Below are positions 40,272 through 49,801 of a stretch of 64,000 nucleotides of DNA, piece by piece. The stretch spans positions 248,001 through 312,000 of the forward strand of contig NZ_JACVFC010000004.1 of the NCBI RefSeq assembly GCF_014529935.1, written 5' to 3'. The translations under genes and the position numbers were made by a program. How positions within the stretch are numbered: the stretch's first letter is position 1; each line of letters opens with the position of its first letter. Under the pieces are notes generated by a model that worked only from the letters and a program-made list of their open reading frames with translations, searched no databases and had not been told where the DNA came from. Source of the DNA: Chitinophaga qingshengii. Lineage in GTDB: Bacteria > Bacteroidota > Bacteroidia > Chitinophagales > Chitinophagaceae.

Positions 40272-40772
40272 TTAGTGGCGGAGGACCTGTGTCTTGAGTA
40301 TTTTACGGGCGAAGTGTATCCTGCTTTTGATGGTCCCCAGCGGTTCTTGCAGCATATCTGCTATTTCAAAATATTTATATCCCTCATAATAAAGGAGGAA
40401 AGGTTGTTTAAAGATCTGGGGGAGGTGATAAACCGCCACATGGATATCTTTCATGCGAAGGTTGGTGTCTGCTTTGTTGCTGGTGGGGCTTTGCTGGTAG
40501 TTAAGGAAAAAGTCGCTGACGCTGGGTTCGGCTATCATGCGGTTTTTGGCTTTTTTACGGTAGTGGTTGATAAAGATATTGCGCATAATGGTAAAAAGCC
40601 AGGCGCGGATATTAGTGCCTTCCAGGTATTTTTCCTGGTTGGAGAGGGCTCGGAACAGGGTTTCCTGGTATAGGTCTTTGGCCTGTTCGGCGTCTTTGGT
40701 AAGGGTAAAAGCAAAGGGTTTCAGGAAATCGGCGTTTCCAACGAGCAAGGTGTTGAATTCAACAGATGACAT
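40272..40772 (-). CDS. ECF-type RNA polymerase sigma factor
   Basis: A 166-residue sigma factor from the ATG at 40772 (an earlier in-frame ATG at 40814 adds 14 unusual residues). Region 2 is FLKPFAFTLTKDAEQAKDLYQETLFRAL, with the typical TNIRAWLFTIMRNIFINHYRK of region 2.3-2.4. Region 4 is LPQIFKQPFLLYYEGYKYFEIADMLQEPLGTIKSRIHFARKIL. No anti-sigma gene is adjacent, so control of its activity is not visible. It is divergent from the polysaccharide locus, whose first gene starts 511 bases away, and could influence it; this is only positional. Confidence 0.93.
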   Translation of the reverse strand: MSSVEFNTLLVGNADFLKPFAFTLTKDAEQAKDLYQETLFRALSNQEKYLEGTNIRAWLFTIMRNIFINHYRKKAKNRMIAEPSVSDFFLNYQQSPTSNKADTNLRMKDIHVAVYHLPQIFKQPFLLYYEGYKYFEIADMLQEPLGTIKSRIHFARKILKTQVLRH

Positions 40773-41283
40773 AATGTTTCGGTTTTGGCTTAACTGAATG
40801 AAACGGAACCGCACAGTGTCAGGCTTTCACGGAGTGTATAAAATGTTGATTTAAAATGGTTTAAGGATACGAAAATGGTCTTTTGAGAATGATTTCGGGT
40901 ATTTTATAAAAACAACAGGTCTATCAGCATGACTCTCTGATGGTATTAACGATAAAACCGTGAAAACGGATTGGAAATGTTTCAGTTATATTTATTCTGA
41001 TAGATTAAGATAATTTTTATATTATAAATTACTTAAAGTTAAGAGAAGTGTTATTTGTGAATCGCTATTTTTGTTAATCTTACAGCAGAAAACAGGTGAA
41101 TGTTTAAACGTATATCGGATATTATCTAACGATTTCAAAACAAAATGGTTAGGTAAACCGATTCCTGTCACATTTATATGTTATTTTTAATAGATTTGCA
41201 GCTTGTTTGGCGATACCCCCGGGGTGTTGCTCCTAATAAGTGTTTTCCAGAAAGTATTCGAGAAGTTTTTATCCTATTAATAC
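40773..41283. promoter_or_regulatory. 511-base divergent control region of the polysaccharide locus
   Basis: No gene was recognised. Two -7 elements of the TAnnTTTG type point toward the exporter gene: TATTTTTG at 41066-41073 and TAGATTTG at 41191-41198, both without a well-placed TTG. The second would start transcription about 80 bases before the first gene. For the sigma factor on the minus strand no consensus promoter is seen. No JUMPstart or ops-like element was recognised. The region is clearly AT-rich. Confidence 0.45.
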
Positions 41284-43791
41284 ATGTTCAGAAAATTATT
41301 GCTGCTACAGCTTTTCCTGTTTATTGGCTATTGTGTGACTGCGCAGAATCCAGCATTATCCAAAGAACAAATCCGGCAGATGAAGGTTGACAACCTGAGT
41401 GATGATCAGGTTCGTCAATTGGTGGCTGAGATGAAAAAGAATAACATGTCTTTTTCCGATATAGACATCTATGCTCAACAGAAAGGCATTCCGGATATTG
41501 AGGTCAGTAAGTTGAAGGCGCGTATTCAGCAGATGGGATTGGATAAGGAGCTGGATCAGACTCAGAAGAACAGGGACAAGAGCAAAAAGGAGAACGAGGA
41601 TGAGACGGGTACCCGGAAAATTGATGAGGATGAGCCTGCAGATGACAGTATTTCCAATAAAAAAGAAAAACCTCAAACCCGGGAAGAGCGTGAACGGGAG
41701 AAAAGAAGAAAAAAGATTTTTGGCTCAGAGCTCTTTAATAACAAGAACCTGACTTTTGAGCCTAACCTCAAAATGCCTACCCCTCCCAACTATCGCCTGG
41801 CAGCCAATGATGAGATCCTGATAGATGTTTACGGTTATTCTGAAGTACAACACCGCCTGAAAGTGACCCCTGACGGGTATATCCGGATTCCCAACCTGGG
41901 GCCGGTATATGTGAACGGTTTGACCATGGAGGAGGCTAAGAATCGCATTACCAAACAATTAGCCACTATTTACAGTGGTATTAAATCCGGGAACACCTCC
42001 GTGCAGATAACCCTGGGTAATATCCGGAGCATCCGGGTGCTGTTGATAGGGGAAGTAGTGAATCCGGGGTCTTACACCATTCCATCCCTGGCCACAGTGG
42101 CCAATGCACTGTATGTGTCCGGCGGCCCCAGCGATAATGGTTCTTTCCGGAACATCCAGGTAATCCGTAACGGTTCGGTAGCAACTACTTTCGACTTGTA
42201 TGATTTTCTGGCACATGGGGACCTGAGCAACAATATCGTACTGCAGGACCAGGACATCGTGAAAGTAAATCCTTATAAAACGCGGGTGGAATTAACCGGA
42301 GAGGTAAAACGCCAGGCTATTTTTGAGGCAAAGGATAACGAAACCCTGCAAAATATTTTGGACTACGCCGGTGGTTATACGGATATGTCCTTCCGGGACG
42401 TGATCCGGGCTTACCGGGTGAACAATAAAGAGCGCGAAGTGGTTAATATTCCAGCCAGCGAAGTTGCCTCCTTCAAATTAAAATCCGGGGATCAGTTTTT
42501 TATAGACTCGATTCTGAACCGTTTCAGCAACCGGGTGACCATCACGGGCGCTGTTTTCCATCCCGGCAACTATGCGCTGGAAGATAATATGACAGTGAAA
42601 GACCTGATCAAAAGAGCCGACGGGGTAAAAGAAGTAGCTGCTTTATCAAGGGGTTTGATCCGTCGTTTACAGGCTGACTATACACCCGCTTTCATCAATT
42701 TTAATGTACAGGATGAGCTGACCGGTAAATCCGGCTTGCGTTTACAGAAGGAAGATAGTGTGATGATCTATTCCAAGTTTGATCTTCGGGAAGACTATGA
42801 AGTAAGGATAGATGGAGAGGTAAACAAGCCTGGTTACTTCAACTATGCTGACAGTATGCACCTGGAAGATCTTATCCTGATGGCTGGCGGGTTGACAGAT
42901 GCGGCTTCCCTGCAACAGGTAGAGATCTCCCGCAGAAAGCGAGGTGCGGCTTATGATCCGAAAGATAGTACCAAAGCGATTGTACAGCGTTTTGATATCA
43001 ACGCTGATCTCAGTAATAGTCCGGAAGCAAAGGCTTTTGTATTACATCCATTTGATGAAGTAGTTGTACGGCGTGCTCCGGCGTATTCATCCCAAGCGAA
43101 TGTATTGGTGAGCGGAGAAGTGGTATACCCTGGCGATTATACGATTAATAGCCGTTCAGAGCGGATTTCTGATTTAATTAAAAGGACGGGAGGACTTCGC
43201 CCGGAAGCATATCCGGAAGGTGCGGTGATGATGCGTAAGACATTCATCAATGAAAGTGACAGCGTGCTGTTGGCTAACAAACTGCAGGTGTTCTATAATA
43301 AGTTGCAGGATAGTACGGATATTGAACGGGTACAGGCGGCGGTTGACAGGAAAGAGCAGTTATTGGGTATCAACCTGGATCATATTATGAAACACCCGGG
43401 TTCCAAGTATGATCTATTGCTCGAAGAAGGGGATGTTATTAAAGTACCTAAAAAACTGCAGACTGTGCAGTTATTTGGAGAGGTGTACTTCCCTAAGAAA
43501 GTAAGGTTTGATGGTAAGTATAGCTTCAAAGATTATATTCATGGTGCAGGAGGGTTTACCGCACAGGCGATGAAACGGCGGAGTTATATAGTATATGCAA
43601 ACGGAGAAGTTCGGAATACAAAAAAGGTTCTCTTTTTTAATTCCTATCCAAGGGTGAAACCAGGAGCGGAAATATATGTGCCAACAAAGAAAGAACGAAA
43701 AGGTCTGACCGGCCAGGAAGGGGTTGCGCTTGCAAGCGGACTGGCATCCATTGCACTGGTAATCGTAACAATTCTAAATACGGTAAAATAG
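41284..43791 (+). CDS. SLBB-domain polysaccharide export protein (Wza-like)
   Basis: Outer-membrane or periplasmic exporter of 835 residues that opens the surface-polysaccharide locus. The signal peptide is residues 1-21 (ending CVTA/QN). Residues 20-145 hold helical and strongly charged stretches (KENEDETGTRKIDEDE, EEREREKRRKK). The Poly_export domain follows near 165-250 (YRLAANDEILIDVYGYSEV), then several SLBB repeats with the pattern L-GEV--PG-Y (GEVVNPGSYTIPSLATV, GAVFHPGNYALEDNMTV, GEVNKPGYFNYADSM, GEVVYPGDYTINS, GEVYFPKKVRFDG). A C-terminal hydrophobic helix (VALASGLASIALVIVTIL) ends the protein. It works with the Wzz-like protein encoded 20 bases downstream. Confidence 0.94.
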   Translation: MFRKLLLLQLFLFIGYCVTAQNPALSKEQIRQMKVDNLSDDQVRQLVAEMKKNNMSFSDIDIYAQQKGIPDIEVSKLKARIQQMGLDKELDQTQKNRDKSKKENEDETGTRKIDEDEPADDSISNKKEKPQTREEREREKRRKKIFGSELFNNKNLTFEPNLKMPTPPNYRLAANDEILIDVYGYSEVQHRLKVTPDGYIRIPNLGPVYVNGLTMEEAKNRITKQLATIYSGIKSGNTSVQITLGNIRSIRVLLIGEVVNPGSYTIPSLATVANALYVSGGPSDNGSFRNIQVIRNGSVATTFDLYDFLAHGDLSNNIVLQDQDIVKVNPYKTRVELTGEVKRQAIFEAKDNETLQNILDYAGGYTDMSFRDVIRAYRVNNKEREVVNIPASEVASFKLKSGDQFFIDSILNRFSNRVTITGAVFHPGNYALEDNMTVKDLIKRADGVKEVAALSRGLIRRLQADYTPAFINFNVQDELTGKSGLRLQKEDSVMIYSKFDLREDYEVRIDGEVNKPGYFNYADSMHLEDLILMAGGLTDAASLQQVEISRRKRGAAYDPKDSTKAIVQRFDINADLSNSPEAKAFVLHPFDEVVVRRAPAYSSQANVLVSGEVVYPGDYTINSRSERISDLIKRTGGLRPEAYPEGAVMMRKTFINESDSVLLANKLQVFYNKLQDSTDIERVQAAVDRKEQLLGINLDHIMKHPGSKYDLLLEEGDVIKVPKKLQTVQLFGEVYFPKKVRFDGKYSFKDYIHGAGGFTAQAMKRRSYIVYANGEVRNTKKVLFFNSYPRVKPGAEIYVPTKKERKGLTGQEGVALASGLASIALVIVTILNTVK

Positions 43792-43811
43792 ACTTCGTAA
43801 ACAACGTTTTT

Positions 43812-44900
43812 ATGGCGGTGCCAAATACCACAACTACTATCGAAAAAAATAATTCTATAGAGGAGGTTTCTCTCAAGGATCTGATTAATAAATTAACAGA
43901 GATATCTAAATATTTATGGCGTAAAAAATTTATTGTAATACTATTTGGGTTGATAGGCGGTGGAATCGGTCTTACATTGGCTTTTATGTCAAAACCAACT
44001 TATAAAGCGGAGCTGACATTTGTGATGGAGGAAAGTAATTCAAATCCTCTCGGCGCTTATATGGGAATCGCAAGCCAGTTTGGCCTGGACCTGGGAGCAA
44101 AGGGCGGCAGTGGACTTTTTGAAGGAGATAACATCATGGAATTCCTCCGGTCCCGGTTGATGCTTGAAAAGGCATTATTGTCTGCAGTGTCCTATGAAAA
44201 TAAGGAAACTACACTGGCGGAGTTGTATATGGATGCCTATAGTATCAGGAAGGGTTGGGAAAAAGACGCGGTGTTAAAAAATGTAAAATTTCCTTTAAAT
44301 GCAAACAGAAGTACTTTTTCTCGGACCCAGGATAGCGTGTTGAATTCAATACAGGGGACAATAGCCACCACTAATCTCAGCGTGGCGAGACCAGATAAAA
44401 AACTTAGTTTTATCTCTGTCAGTTGTACAACATTGAATGAAACCTTTTCAAAAGCATTTGTAGAAACATTGGTTCGTGAGGCCACCCGTTTTTACATAGA
44501 AACGAAGACGAAGCGTTCATCAACAAGTGTAAGCCGTCTGCAAACCCAGGCAGACTCAATGGAAGTATTACTGAATCAAAAGACGTATGAAACGGCAAGA
44601 GTACAGGATATCAACCAGAATCCTGCGAGACAGGTCGCCAATGTCAGAAGCGAGTTAGTGATGAGGGATAAAGTAGTGCTGCAGACAATGTATGCAGAAG
44701 TGGTGAAAAACCTGGAAATGAGTAAAATAGCTATGACGCAGGATATGCCTGTTATCCAGATCGTTGATAAGCCTATTCTCCCACTTGATAAAAGGAAGTT
44801 TGGCAAGCTGAAAGGTATTGTACTCGGTGGTATTCTGGGAGGAATGTTGTGTATGATAGTTTTAATTGGAAATAGGCTGATTAGGGAAGAAATGGCTTAA
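43812..44900 (+). CDS. Wzz-like chain-length determinant protein
   Basis: Inner-membrane polysaccharide co-polymerase of 362 residues without a kinase domain. Two membrane segments flank a periplasmic region: about 40-58 (FIVILFGLIGGGIGLTLAF) and 338-356 (IVLGGILGGMLCMIVLIG), the second after the proline-containing VDKPILPLDKRKFGKLKG typical of Wzz. The periplasmic part is helical and charged. It controls how long the polymer grows before export through the SLBB protein encoded just upstream. Confidence 0.9.
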   Translation: MAVPNTTTTIEKNNSIEEVSLKDLINKLTEISKYLWRKKFIVILFGLIGGGIGLTLAFMSKPTYKAELTFVMEESNSNPLGAYMGIASQFGLDLGAKGGSGLFEGDNIMEFLRSRLMLEKALLSAVSYENKETTLAELYMDAYSIRKGWEKDAVLKNVKFPLNANRSTFSRTQDSVLNSIQGTIATTNLSVARPDKKLSFISVSCTTLNETFSKAFVETLVREATRFYIETKTKRSSTSVSRLQTQADSMEVLLNQKTYETARVQDINQNPARQVANVRSELVMRDKVVLQTMYAEVVKNLEMSKIAMTQDMPVIQIVDKPILPLDKRKFGKLKGIVLGGILGGMLCMIVLIGNRLIREEMA

Positions 44901-44969
44901 GATAGTTGTGGATTTCCCGATGATTTTCTTGTAAACTAAGTATTGATAATACTTTAATAATAATTCTAA

Positions 44970-45986
44970 ATGTTGGATTTAAATAACAAAAGCATTCTTA
45001 TAACCGGTGGTACTGGTTCTTTTGGTAAAGCATTCACAAAAATCATTTTACAACGCTGGCCGCAGATTAAGCGACTTGTTATCTATTCACGTGATGAACA
45101 GAAACAATTTCAGATGGCCATGGAGTACCCTGAATCAAAGTATCCTCAGATCAGATTCTTTATCGGTGATGTGAGGGATTATGATCGGCTGAGAAGAGCT
45201 TTCAAAGGGGTGGATTATGTGATTCATGCCGCAGCCATGAAACATGTGCCAATTGCAGAGTACAATCCAATGGAATGTATTAAGACCAACATCATGGGAG
45301 CAGAAAATGTAATCAATGCTTCTTTGGAAACAAGTGTACAGAAGGTAGTTGCTTTATCAACAGACAAAGCAGCAGCACCCATCAATTTATATGGAGCAAC
45401 CAAGCTGGCATCAGATAAATTGTTTGTGGCAGCGAATAATATTAAAGGAGCTAATCCTATAAAATTTTCAGTCGTGCGGTATGGAAATGTGATGGGGTCC
45501 AATGGCTCTGTTATTCCTTTCTTCCTGAATAGAAGAAAGGAAGGAGTGCTGCCTATTACTGATACTACAATGACCCGTTTCAATATCACCCTTACAGAAG
45601 GGGTGGAAATGGTATTGCACGCGCTGGATACCGCATGGGGAGGAGAGATATTTGTTCCGAAAATAGCGTCTTACAAAATCACAGATGTTGCGACGGCTAT
45701 CGGCCCCGACTGTGAACATAAAGTTGTAGGTATTCGTCCCGGCGAAAAAATTCATGAGGAAATGATCACGACCTCGGATTCTTTCAGCACATATGATCTT
45801 GGAAGATATTATGCTATCCTGCCACAAAATCTGACGTTCAAGGTAACGGATTTTGTTGAACAGTTGAATGCTAAACCAGTACCGCAGGGATTTCGGTATA
45901 ATTCAGGAGAAAATGATCAATGGGTGTCTGTTGAAGAAATCCGTACCCTTATCAAAGATCATGTTGATCCGACCTTTACTATTTAA
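44970..45986 (+). CDS. pseB: UDP-N-acetylglucosamine 4,6-dehydratase (inverting), PseB
   Basis: First step of pseudaminic acid synthesis: converts UDP-GlcNAc to the 4-keto-6-deoxy-L-arabino sugar. An extended SDR enzyme of 338 residues with NADP-binding GGTGSFG (13-19), VIHAAAMKHVPIAEYNP with the PseB-type catalytic Lys/Asp region, STDKAA and the YGATK of the active-site Tyr-Lys pair. The inverting subgroup is indicated by KHVPIAEYNP and IRPGEKIHEEM. It is followed seven bases later by pseC. Confidence 0.95.
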   Translation: MLDLNNKSILITGGTGSFGKAFTKIILQRWPQIKRLVIYSRDEQKQFQMAMEYPESKYPQIRFFIGDVRDYDRLRRAFKGVDYVIHAAAMKHVPIAEYNPMECIKTNIMGAENVINASLETSVQKVVALSTDKAAAPINLYGATKLASDKLFVAANNIKGANPIKFSVVRYGNVMGSNGSVIPFFLNRRKEGVLPITDTTMTRFNITLTEGVEMVLHALDTAWGGEIFVPKIASYKITDVATAIGPDCEHKVVGIRPGEKIHEEMITTSDSFSTYDLGRYYAILPQNLTFKVTDFVEQLNAKPVPQGFRYNSGENDQWVSVEEIRTLIKDHVDPTFTI

Positions 45987-45992
45987 TTACAA

Positions 45993-47207
45993 ATGATGAA
46001 ACCAATACCATACGGAAAACAGGAAATAACCGCTTCAGATATTCAGGCAGTAACCAGTGTTTTAACATCCGACTACCTCACACAGGGACCGAATATTAAG
46101 GCTTTTGAAGATGCATTCGCGGCATACATAGGAGCCAGATATGCTGTAGCCGTATCTAATGGTACTGCCGCATTACATCTGGCAGCGATGGCTGTAGATG
46201 TTAAGCCAGGGGATAAAGTAATTACAACACCGATCACATTTGCAGCTTCTGCTAATTGTGTCCGTTATTGTGGGGGAGAAGTAGTGTTTGCAGACATTGA
46301 CCCGAACACCTACCTGTTGGATATAAATAAGGTGAGAGCCTTGCTGGAACAACATCCCCAAAATACTTTCAAAGGCATTATCCCTGTTGATTTTGCGGGA
46401 TATCCGGTTGATATGGAAGCTTTCCGAAAGTTGGCCGATGAATATGGATTGTGGATCATTGAAGATGCCTGTCACGCACCTGGCGCCTGGTTTACAGATA
46501 GCAAGGGTGTAAAACAAATCGCCGGGAATGGTGTATATGCAGACCTGGCTATTTATTCTTTTCATCCTGTGAAGCATATTGCTGCCGGAGAAGGTGGAAT
46601 GATCACTACCAATGATGAAAAACTATACAAAAAGCTGCTGACACTGAGAACGCATGGAATTACCCGGAATCAGGACGATTTCAGCAATACGTTAGCCGTT
46701 GCTGCAGGTATCCCAGGACTGGAAACCGGCGCATTCCCCGGTTGGTATATGGAAATGCAGGACCTTGGTTTCAACTATCGCCTCACCGATTTTCAGGCTG
46801 CATTGGGCCTAAGTCAGCTTCAAAGAGCTGATGAAGGACTGGCGCGCAGGATTGCAATCGCCAGGGCCTATGACGAAGCTTTTCAGCATAACAGCAATGT
46901 TGAAATCCAGCAGTTACAGTTGAAGTCACGCGGCTTTGAGCATGCCTATCACCTGTATGTTATTAAGGTAGCGGATAGACTGGGATTATATAACTATCTG
47001 AGAGAAAATAATATTTATGCCCAGGTACATTATTTCCCAACCCACCTGATGCCTTATTATCGGGAGCAAGGTTGGAATCCGGGAGATTTCCCACTGGCTG
47101 AAGCCTACTATGGCCAATGCTTGAGTTTACCAATGTACCCTGCTTTAACAACAGCAGAACAACAATTCGTAATTGATAAGATTAATCAGTTTTTAATATC
47201 CAGGTGA
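45993..47207 (+). CDS. pseC: UDP-4-amino-4,6-dideoxy-N-acetyl-beta-L-altrosamine transaminase, PseC
   Basis: Second step of the pathway: a PLP-dependent DegT/DnrJ/EryC1-type aminotransferase of 404 residues that aminates the PseB product at C4. IPYGKQEITASDI at the start, SNGTAALHLA, EDACHAPGA and the PLP lysine in YSFHPVKHIAAGEGG are typical PseC features. Two ATGs (45993, 45996) compete. The 158-base gap behind it contains a -7 promoter element for the next gene. Confidence 0.94.
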   Translation: MMKPIPYGKQEITASDIQAVTSVLTSDYLTQGPNIKAFEDAFAAYIGARYAVAVSNGTAALHLAAMAVDVKPGDKVITTPITFAASANCVRYCGGEVVFADIDPNTYLLDINKVRALLEQHPQNTFKGIIPVDFAGYPVDMEAFRKLADEYGLWIIEDACHAPGAWFTDSKGVKQIAGNGVYADLAIYSFHPVKHIAAGEGGMITTNDEKLYKKLLTLRTHGITRNQDDFSNTLAVAAGIPGLETGAFPGWYMEMQDLGFNYRLTDFQAALGLSQLQRADEGLARRIAIARAYDEAFQHNSNVEIQQLQLKSRGFEHAYHLYVIKVADRLGLYNYLRENNIYAQVHYFPTHLMPYYREQGWNPGDFPLAEAYYGQCLSLPMYPALTTAEQQFVIDKINQFLISR

Positions 47208-47243
47208 GCGTAATACCAGTATTTTTACGTGTTGATTTTTTAT

Positions 47244-47251
47244 TAAATTTG
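47244..47251 (+). promoter_or_regulatory. -7 promoter element before pseF
   Basis: TAAATTTG matches TAnnTTTG, 115 bases before pseF, in one of the larger gaps of the locus. No TTG is at the proper distance, so this may be a weak internal promoter. Confidence 0.35.
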
Positions 47252-47365
47252 ATTGCCTGTAATATTATAGGATTAAATATTTTATAATATTAAAATCTTG
47301 TAATTTCCATTACCCATATCAGAGAATGTTGCAATCTCATAAACGGAACTAAGGGAGCAAATCTC

Positions 47366-48058
47366 ATGAAAAATATTGCTATTATACCTGCTCGTGGCGG
47401 AAGTAAGCGAATTCCTCAGAAAAACATCAGGAACTTTCTTGGTAAGCCCATTATCCATTATGCTATTCAAGCCGCTATCGGGTCTGGCTTATTTGATGAA
47501 GTAATGGTGTCAACTGATGATGAGGAAATTGCCAGCATCGCCAAAGAGGTTGGTGCCAAAGTCCCCTTTTTGAGATCGGCTAAAACATCAGATGATTATG
47601 CAACCATTGCTGATGTTATTAAGGAAGTATTGGACAATTACAAGTCACGATTAAACCTCGAGTTTGATAACCTCTGTTGTATTTTTGCTACCGCGCCATT
47701 TACAACTCCGGAAAGGCTCAAATCGGCGTATGATCTTATGAATGAGAAAAAATATTTATCTGTTTTCCCCGCTTCCAGATTCTCTTATCCTATTATGCGG
47801 GCATTAAATGTGGACAGCTCCACCAATAAGGTTTCTATGGTGTGGCCAGAATATATGCAGACCCGTACACAGGATATTCCGGACGCTTATCATGATTGCG
47901 GTCAATTTTATTGGGTCAGGGTATACGGATTTAGGACGCACAATGCCTTATTCACTCCAAATTCAGGAATAATTGAATTAAACTTTACTGAATTTCAGGA
48001 TATAGATACGGAAGAAGATTGGAAGCTTGCGGAACTAAAATATGAATTGAATAAATAA
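47366..48058 (+). CDS. pseF: pseudaminic acid cytidylyltransferase, PseF
   Basis: Activates the nonulosonic acid with CTP to give the CMP-sugar used by the transferase. It has 230 residues. IIPARGGSKRIPQKNIRNFLGKP is the nucleotide-binding start of CMP-nonulosonate synthetases, and STDDEEIASIAKEVGAKVPFLR matches the PseF group. FQDIDTEEDWKLAELKY near the end carries conserved acidic residues. It is separated from pseG and pseI by three other genes. Confidence 0.93.
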   Translation: MKNIAIIPARGGSKRIPQKNIRNFLGKPIIHYAIQAAIGSGLFDEVMVSTDDEEIASIAKEVGAKVPFLRSAKTSDDYATIADVIKEVLDNYKSRLNLEFDNLCCIFATAPFTTPERLKSAYDLMNEKKYLSVFPASRFSYPIMRALNVDSSTNKVSMVWPEYMQTRTQDIPDAYHDCGQFYWVRVYGFRTHNALFTPNSGIIELNFTEFQDIDTEEDWKLAELKYELNK

Positions 48059-48168
48059 TTTAACCAATGCCAACTCCAATGTGACTTTTTTGCTTAATTG
48101 GAGATCGGCTTATAGAGGGGGTTTTCACATTAAGCGTTGTTAAAGAGTACTGCATCTAAACTCCTTTT

Positions 48169-49038
48169 ATGAAAAAGTTGGTACTGGGCACTGTCCAGTT
48201 TGGGTTAAATTATGGAATAAGTAATAAAAATGGGCAGCCGCAGCCCGAAGATGTTTTTGAAATTCTTAAATTTGCCAGGAGAATCGGAATAGAAACACTG
48301 GATACTGCTGAAGATTATGGTTCAGCTCAGGAGCTGATCGGGAGATATCATACCACCCAAAAGGTAGAGGAGGAGTTTGGCATCATTTCCAAAATGTCAA
48401 GTAAATTTGATACCTATTCTCTCGCAGAACATGTAAAACGTACTTTATCTGTTTTAGAGATAAGAAGTTTGGAGGCTTACCTGTTCCACAATTTTCGGAT
48501 GTATAAAGAATCCCCCGGATTGTTGAATGAGTTGGTGGTCATGAAAAATCAGGGATTAATGCGAAAAGTAGGTGTGTCCATCTACACGAATGAAGAATTA
48601 TTGGAAGTCATCCAGGATGACCGTTGTGACGTCATTCAGATTCCCTATAACCTTCTTGATAATTCCGCACAAAAAGGAATATTGTTGGAAAAAGCCAAAA
48701 CGGCGGGAAAAGAGTTACATGTACGCTCTGTGTATTTGCAGGGGCTGTTTTTTATGTCTCCTGAACAAATCCCCCAGAACCTTGTACCTTTAGCACCTTA
48801 CCTAAAAAAAATAGCACAGATAGCCAAAGACCTTTCTGTAGATATGAACACGCTTGCGTTGCAATACGTCCACAATAATGCCTATATCGATAAGATACTG
48901 ATCGGCGTTGATACAGTTGAACAACTTGCCTGTAATATGGAAGGGCTTAAAATACCGCTGGATAAGTCCGTTTTCTCAGAAATTGATAAAATTCTCGTTA
49001 AAGAATCCCGTTTATTAAATCCCGTTAACTGGAAATGA
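48169..49038 (+). CDS. aldo/keto reductase
   Basis: An NAD(P)H-dependent oxidoreductase of 289 residues with the full AKR tetrad: Asp45 and Tyr50 in LDTAEDYGSA, Lys75 in ISKMSSK and His107 in YLFHNF. Its stop overlaps the next start by four bases (ATGA), so both genes are translationally coupled. Similar AKR genes occur inside nonulosonic acid clusters, presumably to reduce a carbonyl on a sugar or on an acyl substituent. The substrate is not known. Confidence 0.88.
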   Translation: MKKLVLGTVQFGLNYGISNKNGQPQPEDVFEILKFARRIGIETLDTAEDYGSAQELIGRYHTTQKVEEEFGIISKMSSKFDTYSLAEHVKRTLSVLEIRSLEAYLFHNFRMYKESPGLLNELVVMKNQGLMRKVGVSIYTNEELLEVIQDDRCDVIQIPYNLLDNSAQKGILLEKAKTAGKELHVRSVYLQGLFFMSPEQIPQNLVPLAPYLKKIAQIAKDLSVDMNTLALQYVHNNAYIDKILIGVDTVEQLACNMEGLKIPLDKSVFSEIDKILVKESRLLNPVNWK

Positions 49039-49793
49039 ACATCATAACTGTCACTCAAGCGAGGATAGGATCTACCCGCTTGCCCGGCAAGGTACTGAAA
49101 ACGATCAATGGTATTTCATTGCTGCAGATCCATCTGGAAAGGATAGGGTTGGCCCAAAAAACGAATAAAATAAAAGTAGCTACCACCCTGGAAACAGGGG
49201 CTGAAGCAATTTGTGAAATAGCCGCTACACTTGGAGTTGAATACTACCAAGGCAATACGACAGACGTTTTAGACCGGTTTTATCATGCGGTTAAAGAAGA
49301 AAGACCGGATTATGTTGTCCGTGTTACGGCAGACTGCCCATTGATAGATCCGAAAATAATCGATAAAGTAATTTCTTTTGCGGTAACAAATAGATTGGCA
49401 TATGCGTCCAATACAATGGTTACCACCTTTCCGGACGGGATGGATGTTGAAGTGTTTACGTTTGATGCATTGGAGAAGGCATGGAAGGAAGCTGTGCTAG
49501 GGTCTGACAGGGAACATGTAACTCCTTACATATGGCGTAATTCAACTTTTAAAGGCGGTGAAATGTTTTTATCTGGCAATGTTACCAATGAACCCGATTA
49601 TGGGAGTCTCCGGTTAACAGTTGATGAACCTGCTGACCTGGAACTGATCACTAAACTGATTACACAACTAGGAAGCAAGGCCGGCTGGCTGGATTATGTT
49701 ACCTATCTGGAACAACATCCGGAGTTGTTGCGTATCAATAGCGATATCATTCATAACGAGGGTTATCTTAAATCCCTTTCAAACGATAATTAG
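49035..49793 (+). CDS. SpsF-like cytidylyltransferase/NTP transferase
   Basis: A 252-residue GT-A-fold nucleotidyltransferase of the SpsF type. VTQARIGSTRLPGKVLK is the NTP-binding loop with the conserved Arg and Lys, and VRVTADCPLIDPKIID holds the metal-binding Asp. It is a second nucleotidyltransferase in a cluster that already has pseF, so it may activate another sugar or a substituent. It is tied by overlap to the aldo/keto reductase and sits eight bases before the class III aminotransferase gene, which suggests that the three make one extra building block. Confidence 0.85.
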   Translation: MNIITVTQARIGSTRLPGKVLKTINGISLLQIHLERIGLAQKTNKIKVATTLETGAEAICEIAATLGVEYYQGNTTDVLDRFYHAVKEERPDYVVRVTADCPLIDPKIIDKVISFAVTNRLAYASNTMVTTFPDGMDVEVFTFDALEKAWKEAVLGSDREHVTPYIWRNSTFKGGEMFLSGNVTNEPDYGSLRLTVDEPADLELITKLITQLGSKAGWLDYVTYLEQHPELLRINSDIIHNEGYLKSLSNDN

Positions 49794-49801
49794 TTTTAAA
49801 T